A DNA stretch of 64,000 nucleotides from AC-32 sp963719275 (GTDB lineage: Bacteria > Actinomycetota > Thermoleophilia > Gaiellales > Gaiellaceae), in assembly GCA_963719275.1 (NCBI GenBank), contig CAVRBT010000004.1:248001-312000 (forward strand). Direction: 5' to 3'. The position numbers were made by a program, and so were the translations under genes. The notes beneath the pieces were generated by a model that worked only from the letters and a program-made list of their open reading frames with translations, made no database searches and had not been told where the DNA came from. Below are positions 31,926 to 40,164 of the stretch, piece by piece. Position 1 is the stretch's first letter, and each line of letters opens with the position of its first letter.

Positions 31926-34541
31926 ATGCGGGGAAACGGGCGCTACGTCTACGACTTCGACGAGCCCTCCGAGGGCGGCCGCGAGCTTCTCGGCGGCAAG
32001 GGCATCGGCCTGGCCGAGATGACCCAGCTCGGCGTGCGCGTGCCCGCCGGGTTCACGATCACGACGGACGCCTGCCGCGCCTACATGGCCGCAGGGGGCG
32101 AGTCGCTGCCGGACGGCCTTCCAGCGGAGATCGACCGGCACATCGACGCGCTCGAGGGCAGGGCCGGCAAGCGCTTCGGCGACCCGCAGGACCCGCTGCT
32201 CGTCTCCGTGCGCTCGGGCGCCGCGATCTCGATGCCCGGGATGATGGACACGATCCTCAACCTCGGCCTCAACGACGAGGCGGTCGACGGGTTGGCGACG
32301 ACCACCGGCAACGCGCGCTTCGCGTACGACTCGTACCGCCGCCTGATCCAGATGTACGGCGAGGTCGTGATGGGCATCGACGGCCAGCGCTTCGAGCAGG
32401 CGCTGAGCGATCTAAAGGCCGCGTGCGGGGTGCAGCAGGACGTCGAGCTCGACGCGGACGACCTGCGCGAGCTCGTCGGCACCTTCAAGCGGATCTACGA
32501 GGACGAAACGGGGTCGCCATTCCCGGAGGAGGCGCGCCAGCAGCTGACGCGCTCGGTGCGGGCGGTGTTCGAGTCGTGGAACACGCCGCGGGCGCAGGTC
32601 TACCGGCGTGCGCACCGCATTCCGGACGACCTCGGCACCGCGGTCAACGTCGTGCAAATGGTCTTCGGCAACAAGGGCGAGGGCTCCGGCACAGGTGTGG
32701 CGTTTACGCGCGACCCATCGACCGGCGAGCAGGGGCTCTACGGCGAGTTCCTCGCCGACGCCCAGGGCGAGGACGTTGTCGCCGGGATCCGGACGCCCGA
32801 GCCGCTGGCCGCAATGGAGGAGCGGCTCCCGGAGGCCTTCGAGCAGCTCAGCGACACGATGCAGCGGCTCGAGCACCACTACAAGGACGTGCAGGACATC
32901 GAGTTCACAGTCGAGGAGGGCCGGCTCTACCTGCTGCAGACCCGCTCCGCCAAGCGCACGGCCGCGGCCGCGCTGAAGGCCGCTGTCTCGATGGTCGAGG
33001 AGGGCCTGATCTCGCGCGAGGAGGCGGTCATCCGGATCGATCCGGCCCAGCTCGACCAGCTGCTGCACCCGATGATCGACCCGACGGCGGAGCTCGAGGT
33101 CGCGGCGGGCGGCCTCAACGCGTCACCCGGCGCCGCCTGCGGGCCGGTCGTGCTCGACGCCGACACCGCGGAGGAGCGCGGCAAGACCGGCGAGAGCGTG
33201 ATCCTCGTCCGCTGGGAGACGACGCCCGACGACATCCACGGTCTGATCCAGGCTGCGGGGATCCTCACGGCGCACGGCGGCATGACCTCGCACGCGGCCG
33301 TCGTCGCGCGCGGGATGGGGAAGCCATGCGTCGCCGGCTGCGAGGGCCTGACGATCGACCTCGATACCCGGACGCTGACGATCGGCGGGCAACACCTTTC
33401 CGAAGGAGAGGTGATCACCATTGACGGCGGCACCGGCCGCGTCGTGGTCGGCGCCGTCGACCTGGTTCCGCCGCAGATCAACGAGGACTTCGAGACGATC
33501 CTCGGCTGGGCCGACGAGCTGCGCCGCCTGAAGGTGCGCGCGAACGCCGACACGCCCGAGGACGCCGCCAAGGCGCGCGAGTTCGGTGCCCAGGGCATCG
33601 GCCTCTGCCGGACGGAGCACATGTTCATGGCCGAGGACCGGCTGCCCGTCGTGCGCGAGATGATCATGGCGTCGAGCGAGGACGAGCGGCGCGAGGCGCT
33701 CGACCGGCTGCTGCCTCACCAGCAGTCGGACTTCGAGGGGATCTTCGAGGCGATGGCCGGCCTGCCGGTGACGATCCGGCTGCTCGACCCGCCCCTGCAC
33801 GAGTTCCTGCCGCCGCTCGGGGAGGCGCGCGACGACCGGATGCGCGAGCGCATCAAGGCGCTACAGGAGTCGAATCCCATGCTCGGCACGCGCGGCTGTC
33901 GCCTCGGGCTGCTCTGGCCCGAGATCTACGAGATGCAGGTGCGGGCGATCATCCGGGCCGCGGCGGCCGTCGAGGAGCGGACCGCCGAAGCACCGCTCGT
34001 CGAGATCATGCACCCGCTCGTCGGCTTCGCGGAGGAGCTCAACCGGCTGCGCTCGCTCACGATCGACACCGCGCAGGAGGAGAGCGACCACGTCGAGTAC
34101 CTCGTCGGGACGATGATCGAGCTCCCGCGCGCCTGCATCCGCGCGGACGAGATCGCCGAGCACGCCGACTTCTTCTCCTTCGGCACGAACGACCTGACAC
34201 AGACTGCGCTCGGCTTCTCGCGTGACGACGCCGAGGGCAAGTTCCTCACCCGCTACCTGGAGGACGGCGTGCTCGAGCGGAACCCGTTCGAGACGCTCGA
34301 CCAGAGCGGGGTCGGCGACCTGATGCGGATCGCCGTCGAGCGCGGCCGCGGTGTCAAGGAGGACCTGAAGATGGGGATCTGCGGCGAGCACGGCGGCGAG
34401 CCGGACTCGGTCGCGTTCTGCCACGGCCTCGGGCTCGACTACGTCAGCTGCTCGCCGTACCGCGTCCCCCTCGCGCGCCTCGCCGCCGCGCAGGCTGCGC
34501 TGAAGGAGGCGGGCATCGAGGCCGTCACCGCCGGCGGCTGA
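31926..34541 (+). CDS. ppdK: Pyruvate, phosphate dikinase
   Basis: Interconverts pyruvate + ATP + Pi with PEP + AMP + PPi. 871 residues in the normal order: ATP-grasp domain (GGKGIGLAEMTQLGVRVPAGF, VSVRSGAAISMPGMMDT), phosphohistidine domain with the catalytic His and the regulatory Thr in GGMTSHAAVVARGMGKPCV, and a PEP/TIM-barrel domain (GIGLCRTEHMF, FGTNDLTQTALGFSRDD, MGICGEHGGEPDSV). The ATG at 31926 follows GGAAAG at 9 bases. The regulator gene upstream probably controls its Thr/His site. Confidence 0.97.
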   Translation: MRGNGRYVYDFDEPSEGGRELLGGKGIGLAEMTQLGVRVPAGFTITTDACRAYMAAGGESLPDGLPAEIDRHIDALEGRAGKRFGDPQDPLLVSVRSGAAISMPGMMDTILNLGLNDEAVDGLATTTGNARFAYDSYRRLIQMYGEVVMGIDGQRFEQALSDLKAACGVQQDVELDADDLRELVGTFKRIYEDETGSPFPEEARQQLTRSVRAVFESWNTPRAQVYRRAHRIPDDLGTAVNVVQMVFGNKGEGSGTGVAFTRDPSTGEQGLYGEFLADAQGEDVVAGIRTPEPLAAMEERLPEAFEQLSDTMQRLEHHYKDVQDIEFTVEEGRLYLLQTRSAKRTAAAALKAAVSMVEEGLISREEAVIRIDPAQLDQLLHPMIDPTAELEVAAGGLNASPGAACGPVVLDADTAEERGKTGESVILVRWETTPDDIHGLIQAAGILTAHGGMTSHAAVVARGMGKPCVAGCEGLTIDLDTRTLTIGGQHLSEGEVITIDGGTGRVVVGAVDLVPPQINEDFETILGWADELRRLKVRANADTPEDAAKAREFGAQGIGLCRTEHMFMAEDRLPVVREMIMASSEDERREALDRLLPHQQSDFEGIFEAMAGLPVTIRLLDPPLHEFLPPLGEARDDRMRERIKALQESNPMLGTRGCRLGLLWPEIYEMQVRAIIRAAAAVEERTAEAPLVEIMHPLVGFAEELNRLRSLTIDTAQEESDHVEYLVGTMIELPRACIRADEIAEHADFFSFGTNDLTQTALGFSRDDAEGKFLTRYLEDGVLERNPFETLDQSGVGDLMRIAVERGRGVKEDLKMGICGEHGGEPDSVAFCHGLGLDYVSCSPYRVPLARLAAAQAALKEAGIEAVTAGG

Positions 34542-34582
34542 GCCGTTTAGAGTCTCGCCAGGGGATCCTGGAAAGGACTGCA

Positions 34583-35017
34583 ATGAGGCAGGTCGCGCTG
34601 GTTGTCGTGCTCGGCGCGCTGATGGTCCTCGCGGCCGGCTGCGGTGGAGGCGGCGGTGGCGGCGAGACCGAGGCAGAGAACCCGCAGGCAAAGGCGGCCT
34701 GCGAGGGTTCCCCGCTCTCGGAGAAGCCGAATCTCCCGGCGAGCTTCCCGATGGTGGAGAACACGACGCTCACGACACAGTCGACGCAGGGCCCGACCGA
34801 GGTCGTCGAGGGCTACTGGGAGGGTGACCTCGAGGAGGCGCACGACGAGTACGTGAAGGAGTTCGAGGCCGCGGGCTACAAGGTGCTCTTCGAGGAGGTC
34901 GAGGAGCACGACTCCGAGGTCTCGTGGGAGGGCGAGGGCCGCACGGGTCAGGTCGCGCTACGGGACGACTGCGGCGGCGACAAGATCTACATCCACATCA
35001 CCAACCGCCCGGAGTAG
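34583..35017 (+). CDS. Putative lipoprotein
   Basis: 144 residues. A signal peptide ends in a lipobox (LMVLAAGC) with the lipidated Cys followed by a glycine run and acidic residues. Two further Cys (KAACEG, RDDCGG) could pair. The mature part (VEGYWEGDLEEAHDEYVKEF, GYKVLFEEVEEHDSEVSWEG) has the look of a small alpha/beta domain that binds a ligand, but I recognise no family. Shine-Dalgarno GGAAAGGA precedes the ATG. The convergent mannanase-like gene begins 12 bases after its stop. Confidence 0.75.
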   Translation: MRQVALVVVLGALMVLAAGCGGGGGGGETEAENPQAKAACEGSPLSEKPNLPASFPMVENTTLTTQSTQGPTEVVEGYWEGDLEEAHDEYVKEFEAAGYKVLFEEVEEHDSEVSWEGEGRTGQVALRDDCGGDKIYIHITNRPE

Positions 35018-35029
35018 GCGGGGCATCAG

Positions 35030-35983
35030 CTACGAGCCGAGCGGCGTGATGAAGCGGCGGTACGCCGCTCGGCTCCGGGGCTTGTTGCCGAGGTCGAAGA
35101 TCGAGCCGGCCGTGCTCTCGTACCAGGCGAGCAGCTCGAGTCGCCGGTGCGTCCGTGCCCAGCCGCCCATGCGGCGGACGAAGGCCGGATCGTCGAGGCC
35201 CCAGAGACCCCACTCCGGAAACGCGTACGGCTTCGAAGGGTGCGCGCGGAAGAGGCGCTCGTTCGCGGCCCACTCGGCCTTGCCGCCGATGTCGTAGAGG
35301 TCGTTGCCGACGACGTCGACGAAGCGGTTGCCCGGGTAGTACGCCTGTGCGCGGTTGCCGGGGACGTTGGGGCTGCCGTAGCCCTGCGGGTTCCAGATCA
35401 CGCGGAGGTCCGGCAGCGTGTTGCGCTCGAAGTCGTGGCTCACGCCGGGGAGGCCGAGGCGGCGCAGGCGCGCGTTCAGGAAGTCGGCCGTGCCGCCGTG
35501 GAGGAGCAGGTAGACGCGGGCGAACGCCTTGCGGAAGCTTGCGGTGGAGTGCGCGCGGTCCTTCAGCCGCCCGCCCTGCGTATAGGCGCAGTACGCGTTC
35601 CAGTGCCCGTTCATCTCCGGGAAGGGGCGGATGTAGATCGGACGCGCCCACGCGGCGATCGCGCGGTTGAGCGCCGTGAGGTAGCCGTCGCCCTGCCCGC
35701 GCGCGACGGCCAGCGGCGTGATCACCTCGCGGCGGTTCGGCCAGCCGCGCGAGGTCGTAAAGGCGACCATCGGCACCGGGCCGTGGGTGGAGACCTGCAC
35801 CGCGAGCCGCGCGCCCCAGCTGTTGCCCTGGTTCCAGCCGAGAATCACGTGGCCGACGGTCGTCCGCTGGCCGGTCTGAGCGGCGAAGCGGCCCGGGTTG
35901 CCCAGGACGCCGAGCGAGATCCGCGCGGCTGCGGTCGGCGCGAAGACGAGCGCAACCGTCGCGACGAGAAGAAGGCGGCGCAT
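35030..35983 (-). CDS. Secreted glycoside hydrolase, GH26 (mannanase)-like
   Basis: 317 residues with a signal peptide (RRLLLVATVALVFAPTAAA). YIRPFPEMNGHWNAY matches the acid/base region of GH26 (RPxHEMNGxW), and YAFPEWGLWGLDDPAF fits the nucleophile strand. Other sugar-binding aromatic residues are plentiful (IWNPQGYGSPN, VVGNDLYDIGG). Expected to act outside the cell on beta-mannan or similar glycans; true specificity is not readable. Monocistronic, divergent from the RTX gene. Confidence 0.75.
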   Translation of the reverse strand: MRRLLLVATVALVFAPTAAARISLGVLGNPGRFAAQTGQRTTVGHVILGWNQGNSWGARLAVQVSTHGPVPMVAFTTSRGWPNRREVITPLAVARGQGDGYLTALNRAIAAWARPIYIRPFPEMNGHWNAYCAYTQGGRLKDRAHSTASFRKAFARVYLLLHGGTADFLNARLRRLGLPGVSHDFERNTLPDLRVIWNPQGYGSPNVPGNRAQAYYPGNRFVDVVGNDLYDIGGKAEWAANERLFRAHPSKPYAFPEWGLWGLDDPAFVRRMGGWARTHRRLELLAWYESTAGSIFDLGNKPRSRAAYRRFITPLGS

Positions 35984-36099
35984 ACCTCAGTATGCAGCGG
36001 ATTTCCCCAGCCGAGGGATCGCGACCGGCGCCGCGCAGGCCGATCTCCGCCAGGAGATCGACTATCGGCGAGCGACCCGTTCCAGGAGGGCCTGCGTCC

Positions 36100-36558
36100 A
36101 TGAATCCCAAAGAGCAGCGAGTCAAGGCGACGGCGGCGCTCTTTCTGACCGTCTCGCTCTTCCTGATCCGCAACGCCCACGCCACTCCGCAGGCCGGCGC
36201 TTGCACGATCGTCGGCTCGCCCGGCCCGGACCTGCTCTTCGGAACGCCGAAGCGCGACGTCATCTGCGGCCTCGGCGGGAATGACGTGCTGGACGGCAAC
36301 AGTGGCAACGACGTCCTCAAGGGCGGCGCCGGCCGCGACTTGCTGAACGGCGGCGACGGCAACGACGTCCTCTTCGGGGGCCTCGGCAACGACAAGCTCC
36401 AGGGCGACCACGGGCGCGATGCGATCTACGGCGGCCCGGGTAACGACACGTTCTTCGCCTGGGACGGCTTCGCCGACATGCTGAACGGCGGCATCGGCAC
36501 CGACCGGGCCTTCCACGACAAGCTCGACCGCGTCTACGCCGTCGAGCGCGGCGGGTGA
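36100..36558 (+). CDS. Secreted RTX-type calcium-binding repeat protein
   Basis: 152 residues: an N-terminal signal-like segment (VKATAALFLTVSLFLIRNAHA), then at least six GGxGxDxLx nonapeptide repeats (GLGGNDVLDGNSGNDVLKGG ... GGDGNDVLFGGLGNDKL ... GGPGNDTFFAWDGFADMLNG). Such repeats form a calcium-filled beta-roll. The ATG at 36100 has AGGAGG nine bases upstream and is preferred over an in-frame ATG at 35992. There is no passenger domain; probably a small secreted structural or adhesive protein. Followed by a two-hairpin repeat. Confidence 0.82.
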   Translation: MNPKEQRVKATAALFLTVSLFLIRNAHATPQAGACTIVGSPGPDLLFGTPKRDVICGLGGNDVLDGNSGNDVLKGGAGRDLLNGGDGNDVLFGGLGNDKLQGDHGRDAIYGGPGNDTFFAWDGFADMLNGGIGTDRAFHDKLDRVYAVERGG

Positions 36559-36567
36559 GCTAAAGAC

Positions 36568-36621
36568 GGCCGCACCGGCAAAGCCGGTACGGCCTCTACG
36601 GTCGGCGTCGCAAGCGCCGCC
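36568..36621 (+). repeat. Two-hairpin dispersed repeat (RTX/rhomboid junction)
   Basis: Hairpin B at 36568-36594 (core CACCGGC-AAA-GCCGGTA) and hairpin A at 36604-36621 (GGCGTCGC-AA-GCGCCGCC). It fills the gap between convergent genes and ends one base before the rhomboid stop; it may serve as a terminator. Confidence 0.75.
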
Positions 36622-37461
36622 TCAGGCGTAACCGCGGACGCGCCAGTACGCGACCACGATGCTGAGCAGCCCGACGCCGAGCACCCCGGCGATCCCCCAG
36701 AGGCCCACGCGGCTGTAGGCGGCGTGGGCCCGGCCGAACTTCGAGAGCACGAGCGTGCAGAGGATGCCGCCGATCAGCCCACCGATGTGGCCGCCGACCG
36801 AGATGTTCGAGAGCGTGAAGCTGAGGATCAGGTTGATCACGATCAGCGCGAGCGCGGAGCCCCCGAGGACGAAGTTGCGCTGCCGCTCGAGGACGAGGGC
36901 GGCGCCGAGGATCCCGAAGAGCGCCCCGGAGGCGCCGACTGTCGGAACCGTCGGTGTCCAGACGAGAGCCCCCGCCGAGCCGGCGAGCGCGGAGACGAAG
37001 TAGATCAGCAGGAACCGCCCCCGGCCGAGGGCCTGCTCAACGGCGGAACCGACCAACCAGAGGAAGTACATGTTGAACGCGATGTGCAGCAGGCTCGCGT
37101 GCAGGAACGCGCTCGTGATCAGCCGCCACCACTCCCCGTCCGCGACCGCGGGGCCGAAGAGCAGCCACCGGTCGAAGAGCGAGCCGCCTGGGTTGTTGAG
37201 GCCCCCGCCCTGTGCGGCGGTGATGACGTAGATGAGGATGTTGACCCCGAGCAGGATCTTCGTCATCAGCGCGCCGGTGCCCTCGAACGCGCCGCGCCGG
37301 ACTCCGGCGCTGATCCGCTTCGTGCCCTGGGGCTTCCCCGAGTGCTCGGGGCAGCGCTGGCCCACGGGGGCCGGCGTCATGCACTCGGCGCAGATCGGGC
37401 GGCCGCACTCGGAGCACGAGACGAACGTCTCGCGGTTTGGGTGTCGATAGCAGTAGGGCAC
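36622..37461 (-). CDS. Rhomboid family intramembrane serine protease with N-terminal zinc finger
   Basis: 279 residues. An N-terminal B-box-like Zn module (CYRHPNRETFVSCSECGRPI-C..C) precedes six transmembrane helices. The catalytic dyad is Ser in GASGALFGILGAAL and His in SVGGHIGGLIGG; the oxyanion region HASLLHIAFNMYFLW is present. Starts with GTG; a TACTCG/TACGCT -10 on the minus strand overlaps the comB -10. It cleaves transmembrane substrates that cannot be predicted. The C-terminal end meets a two-hairpin repeat. Confidence 0.9.
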   Translation of the reverse strand: MPYCYRHPNRETFVSCSECGRPICAECMTPAPVGQRCPEHSGKPQGTKRISAGVRRGAFEGTGALMTKILLGVNILIYVITAAQGGGLNNPGGSLFDRWLLFGPAVADGEWWRLITSAFLHASLLHIAFNMYFLWLVGSAVEQALGRGRFLLIYFVSALAGSAGALVWTPTVPTVGASGALFGILGAALVLERQRNFVLGGSALALIVINLILSFTLSNISVGGHIGGLIGGILCTLVLSKFGRAHAAYSRVGLWGIAGVLGVGLLSIVVAYWRVRGYA

Positions 37462-37487
37462 TGGGAGACGAGTAGCGTAGTGCGGCC

Positions 37488-38171
37488 ATGCGCTGTCACG
37501 TCGCTTTCACCCCGGCCGAGGCGGCCGATGCGCAGCTCGGGATCGTCGTCGACGTGATGCGCGCGACCTCGACGATCGCGCAGGCGCTCGCGGGCGGCTA
37601 CCGGCGCGTCCTCTGCTGCGCCGAGATCGACGACGCACTGGCGCTGCGGGAAGAACTGGGCGACGAGGCGATCACCGGCGGCGAGCGCGAGGCGCAGCGG
37701 GTAGAGGCGTTCGACGCGGGTGCGTCGCCGCGGGAGTTCCGCGAGCTGCGGGCCGAGACGCTGATCCTCTCGACGACGAACGGGACGCGCTCGATCGTCG
37801 CCGCCGCGGCCGCGTGCGACGAGGTCGTGCTCGGGTCGCTGCTGAACGTCGACGCGGTCTCGTCGTACGCGCGTGAGCGCGGGGAGGACGTGACCGTGCT
37901 GTGCGCCGGCTACAAGGGCGTGTTCGCGATCGACGACGCCTACTGCGCCGGCCGGATCGTGCGGCTCGTGGGCGGCGAGCGAACGGACGCGGCGATCGCG
38001 GCCGAGCTCGTGGCCGACCGCTTTCCGAAGGCGATCGACGGCATCAACGCGCGCACGTACGGACCGCCCGGGCTCGAGGAGGACATCGCCTTCTGCGCCC
38101 AGGAGAGCGTGCTCGAGGTCGTGCCGCGGTTCACGCGGATGGTCGGGCCGGCGGCGGAGATCGTGGTCTAG
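37488..38171 (+). CDS. comB: ComB family 2-phosphosulfolactate phosphatase
   Basis: 227 residues of the ComB family: VAFTPAEAADAQLGIVVDVMRATSTI, TGGEREAQRVEAFDAGASPREF, LILSTTNGTRSIV and ALCAGYKGVFAIDDAYCAG. ComB dephosphorylates 2-phosphosulfolactate in coenzyme M synthesis in archaea; in bacteria the physiological substrate is often unclear. A -10-like TAGCGT lies nine bases before the ATG. The stop shares CTAG with the convergent MerR-DUF1835 gene. Confidence 0.88.
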   Translation: MRCHVAFTPAEAADAQLGIVVDVMRATSTIAQALAGGYRRVLCCAEIDDALALREELGDEAITGGEREAQRVEAFDAGASPREFRELRAETLILSTTNGTRSIVAAAAACDEVVLGSLLNVDAVSSYARERGEDVTVLCAGYKGVFAIDDAYCAGRIVRLVGGERTDAAIAAELVADRFPKAIDGINARTYGPPGLEEDIAFCAQESVLEVVPRFTRMVGPAAEIVV

Positions 38172-39502
38172 ACGCGGAGCGCGCCCGCGGCGCTGTCCCA
38201 ACGCCAGTCCGGGTCGCCTCGCAGGTGCGTTCCGCCCAGCCAGCGGTCGATCGGCGCCACGGCCAGGCGGTCGGTTTCGCCGGCGAGGACCTGGCGGCCG
38301 AGGTCGGTGAGCGTCACCTGTGCGTGGGCGAAGGCCTGCGCGTCGCCGAGCGGGGGCGGGGGTTGCAACACGCCGACGAGCGGCTGGAGCTCGAAGAGCC
38401 GCTTCCAGACCCAGGCGTCGCCGGCGAACGCCGCCTCTTCGCGCGCCTGGCTCGCGACGAACAGCTCGGGCGGCGTGCGCGGTCCGTCGAGCAGCGGCTC
38501 GAGCAGCTGAAGCTCCGTCCTCGAGAGGCCGCTCTCGGCGTCGGGCAGCTCCTCGAGCAGCCTCACGAACGCCGAGTCGAGGAAGGGCAGGGCGGCTGTG
38601 TCGCGCGTCAGCAGCTCGGCGGCCGCGGTCGGCTCCGGCGCACGGAAGGCGCCCCACGCCTCGCGCGCCAGCGCGAGCATCTTCGCCGTCACCGGCACGC
38701 GCTGCGGCCAGAGCGCCTCGAGCTCGTCGGACGTGAGCGGCCCGAGGTGGTCGTTCGCCTGGATCAGCTCGACGCCCTCGCGCGCCTCGGCGAGCACCTG
38801 CAGCAGCTGCAGCTGGTCGTACAAGTCGTGCTCGAACCACAGGACGACCTGCGTGCTCGCGGCCAGCGCATGCTCGTAGAGCCGGTCCCGTCGCTCGAAT
38901 GACTCGAGCAGCGACCGCTCCGAGCCCCAGCCGCACTCGTTCAGGAAGCGCGCGCGGGTTCGGCGCAGCTCCTCCCTGGGCACGTCCGGGACGGGTCCCT
39001 CGTGCAGCACGTCCTGCCACGAGAGGACGGCGCCGCCGAGCGAGGTCTGCCGCAACGTGTTGCCTGCGCTCTCGCCGTTCGTCACATGCAGGAGCGGCCC
39101 GAGCTTCGGGTCTCGCCCGCCGCGCGCGAGGTAGGCGGCGCCGCAGGTGCAGTGGTCGAGCGAGTCGCAGGCGCAGCCGAGCACCCGCGCGAGCTCGTCC
39201 CGAACTCGCTGGAGACTCGCGAGCTTCGAATCGACTTCGTCGATCTTCTGTGCGAGCCTGATCCGGATCGACTCCTGGCCGCGGCCGCTGCGGGTGAGGC
39301 GCGCGTGCTCCTCGATCTCGGAAAGCGTGAAACCGAGGCTCTGCGCCTCCTTCACGGCCTTGACGAAGCGCGCCGTCTCTTCGTCGTACTCGCGGTGGCC
39401 GTTCGGCCCGCGCGCCGGCTCCGCGAGCAGCCCGCGCCGCTCGTAGTAGCGGAGCGTCTCGATGTTCACTCCCGCACGTCTTGCAAGCTCGCCGATCCGC
39501 AT
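38168..39502 (-). CDS. MerR-family regulator fused to DUF1835/DUF3658 protein
   Basis: 444 residues in one uninterrupted frame. Residues 1-135 are a MerR regulator: MRIGELARRAGVNIETLRYY (winged helix), a dimerisation helix and metal-type cysteines GCACDSLDHCTC. Immediately after, LLHVTNGESAGNTLRQT and SWQDVLHEGPVPDVPREE open a DUF1835 domain, followed by a DUF3658-like C-terminal part (AALPFLDSAFVRLLEELPD, VTLTDLGRQVLAGE). No start codon lies near the DUF1835 beginning, which supports a real fusion. A mer-type operator precedes the gene. Ligand and the role of the fused domain are unknown. Confidence 0.8.
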   Translation of the reverse strand: MRIGELARRAGVNIETLRYYERRGLLAEPARGPNGHREYDEETARFVKAVKEAQSLGFTLSEIEEHARLTRSGRGQESIRIRLAQKIDEVDSKLASLQRVRDELARVLGCACDSLDHCTCGAAYLARGGRDPKLGPLLHVTNGESAGNTLRQTSLGGAVLSWQDVLHEGPVPDVPREELRRTRARFLNECGWGSERSLLESFERRDRLYEHALAASTQVVLWFEHDLYDQLQLLQVLAEAREGVELIQANDHLGPLTSDELEALWPQRVPVTAKMLALAREAWGAFRAPEPTAAAELLTRDTAALPFLDSAFVRLLEELPDAESGLSRTELQLLEPLLDGPRTPPELFVASQAREEAAFAGDAWVWKRLFELQPLVGVLQPPPPLGDAQAFAHAQVTLTDLGRQVLAGETDRLAVAPIDRWLGGTHLRGDPDWRWDSAAGALRV

Positions 39503-39511
39503 GTCCAGGCC

Positions 39512-39543
39512 ACTGTACGCCTGTACCAAGGTACGGATGTCAA
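39512..39543 (-). promoter_or_regulatory. MerR-type promoter/operator upstream of the merR-DUF1835 gene
   Basis: On the minus strand TTGACA (39543-39538) and TACAGT (39517-39512) are separated by 20 bases, the stretched spacing of MerR-controlled promoters. The spacer holds the dyad CCGTAC-CTTG-GTACAGG, very close to the mercury operator. The -10 is nine bases from the ATG, so the message would be nearly leaderless. Confidence 0.75.
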
Positions 39544-39556
39544 GCGCCTGCAAGCT

Positions 39557-40123
39557 TTGTCTGTGCAGCTCGCCTTCAACATCGCTCTCGTCGTCTGGGT
39601 GCTGTCCGAGTGGAGCGTTCGCCTGCGCAGCCGTCTCAACCGCGCAGGCGCCCGGCTCGACCGGAACAGCACGCTGGTCGTGGTGGCCTGCACCTTCGCC
39701 GGGTTGATCGGCGCGATCACCATCGCGAGGAGGATGCACGCGGCGGCCCTCCCTGACGCTCGCTGGCTGCTCGTCGCCGGGCTCGTCCTGATGGGCGCCG
39801 GCATCGCGTTCCGGCAGTGGGCGGTCGCCGTGCTCGGCCGGTTCTTCACCGTCGACGTTCGGGTGCACCCGGGGCAGACCGTGGTCGAGCGAGGTCCCTA
39901 CCGCTGGCTGCGGCACCCCTCGTATACGGGGCTGATCGCGACGTTCGTCGGGATCGGGCTCGCGCTCGACAACTGGGCGGCGCTGGCAGTGGTGGCGGTG
40001 GTGCCGACCGCCGGCCTCGTCTTCCGCATCCACTTCGAGGAGCGCGCGCTGCTCGACGGCCTGGGCGAGTCGTACCGCCGCTTCGCCGCGAGCCGCCCGC
40101 GCCTGTTCCCCGGGATTTGGTGA
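39557..40123 (+). CDS. Isoprenylcysteine carboxyl methyltransferase (ICMT) family membrane protein
   Basis: About 188 residues with four to five membrane helices and the ICMT C-terminal signature: VRVHPGQTVVERGPYRWLRHPSY, TGLIATFVGIGLAL, and FEERALLDGLGESYRRFA. Bacterial members are SAM-dependent membrane methyltransferases of mostly unknown substrate. The start is uncertain: TTG 39557 or GTG 39563, both close to the MerR operator, which lies in the shared upstream region. Divergent from the MerR fusion, so regulation by it is plausible. Confidence 0.8.
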   Translation: MSVQLAFNIALVVWVLSEWSVRLRSRLNRAGARLDRNSTLVVVACTFAGLIGAITIARRMHAAALPDARWLLVAGLVLMGAGIAFRQWAVAVLGRFFTVDVRVHPGQTVVERGPYRWLRHPSYTGLIATFVGIGLALDNWAALAVVAVVPTAGLVFRIHFEERALLDGLGESYRRFAASRPRLFPGIW

Positions 40124-40124
40124 C

Positions 40125-40162
40125 TTGACAGGGGAACATGTGTTCGTGTAGAACATACGTTC
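40125..40162 (+). promoter_or_regulatory. SOS promoter of imuB with two LexA boxes
   Basis: -35 TTGACA (40125-40130), 18-base spacer, -10 TAGAAC (40149-40154). LexA boxes GAACATGTGTTC (40134-40145) and GAACATACGTTC (40151-40162) match the actinobacterial GAAC-N4-GTTC form; one sits in the spacer, the other over the -10 and start region. The ATG is three bases beyond box 2. Confidence 0.9.
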
Positions 40163-40164
40163 CC

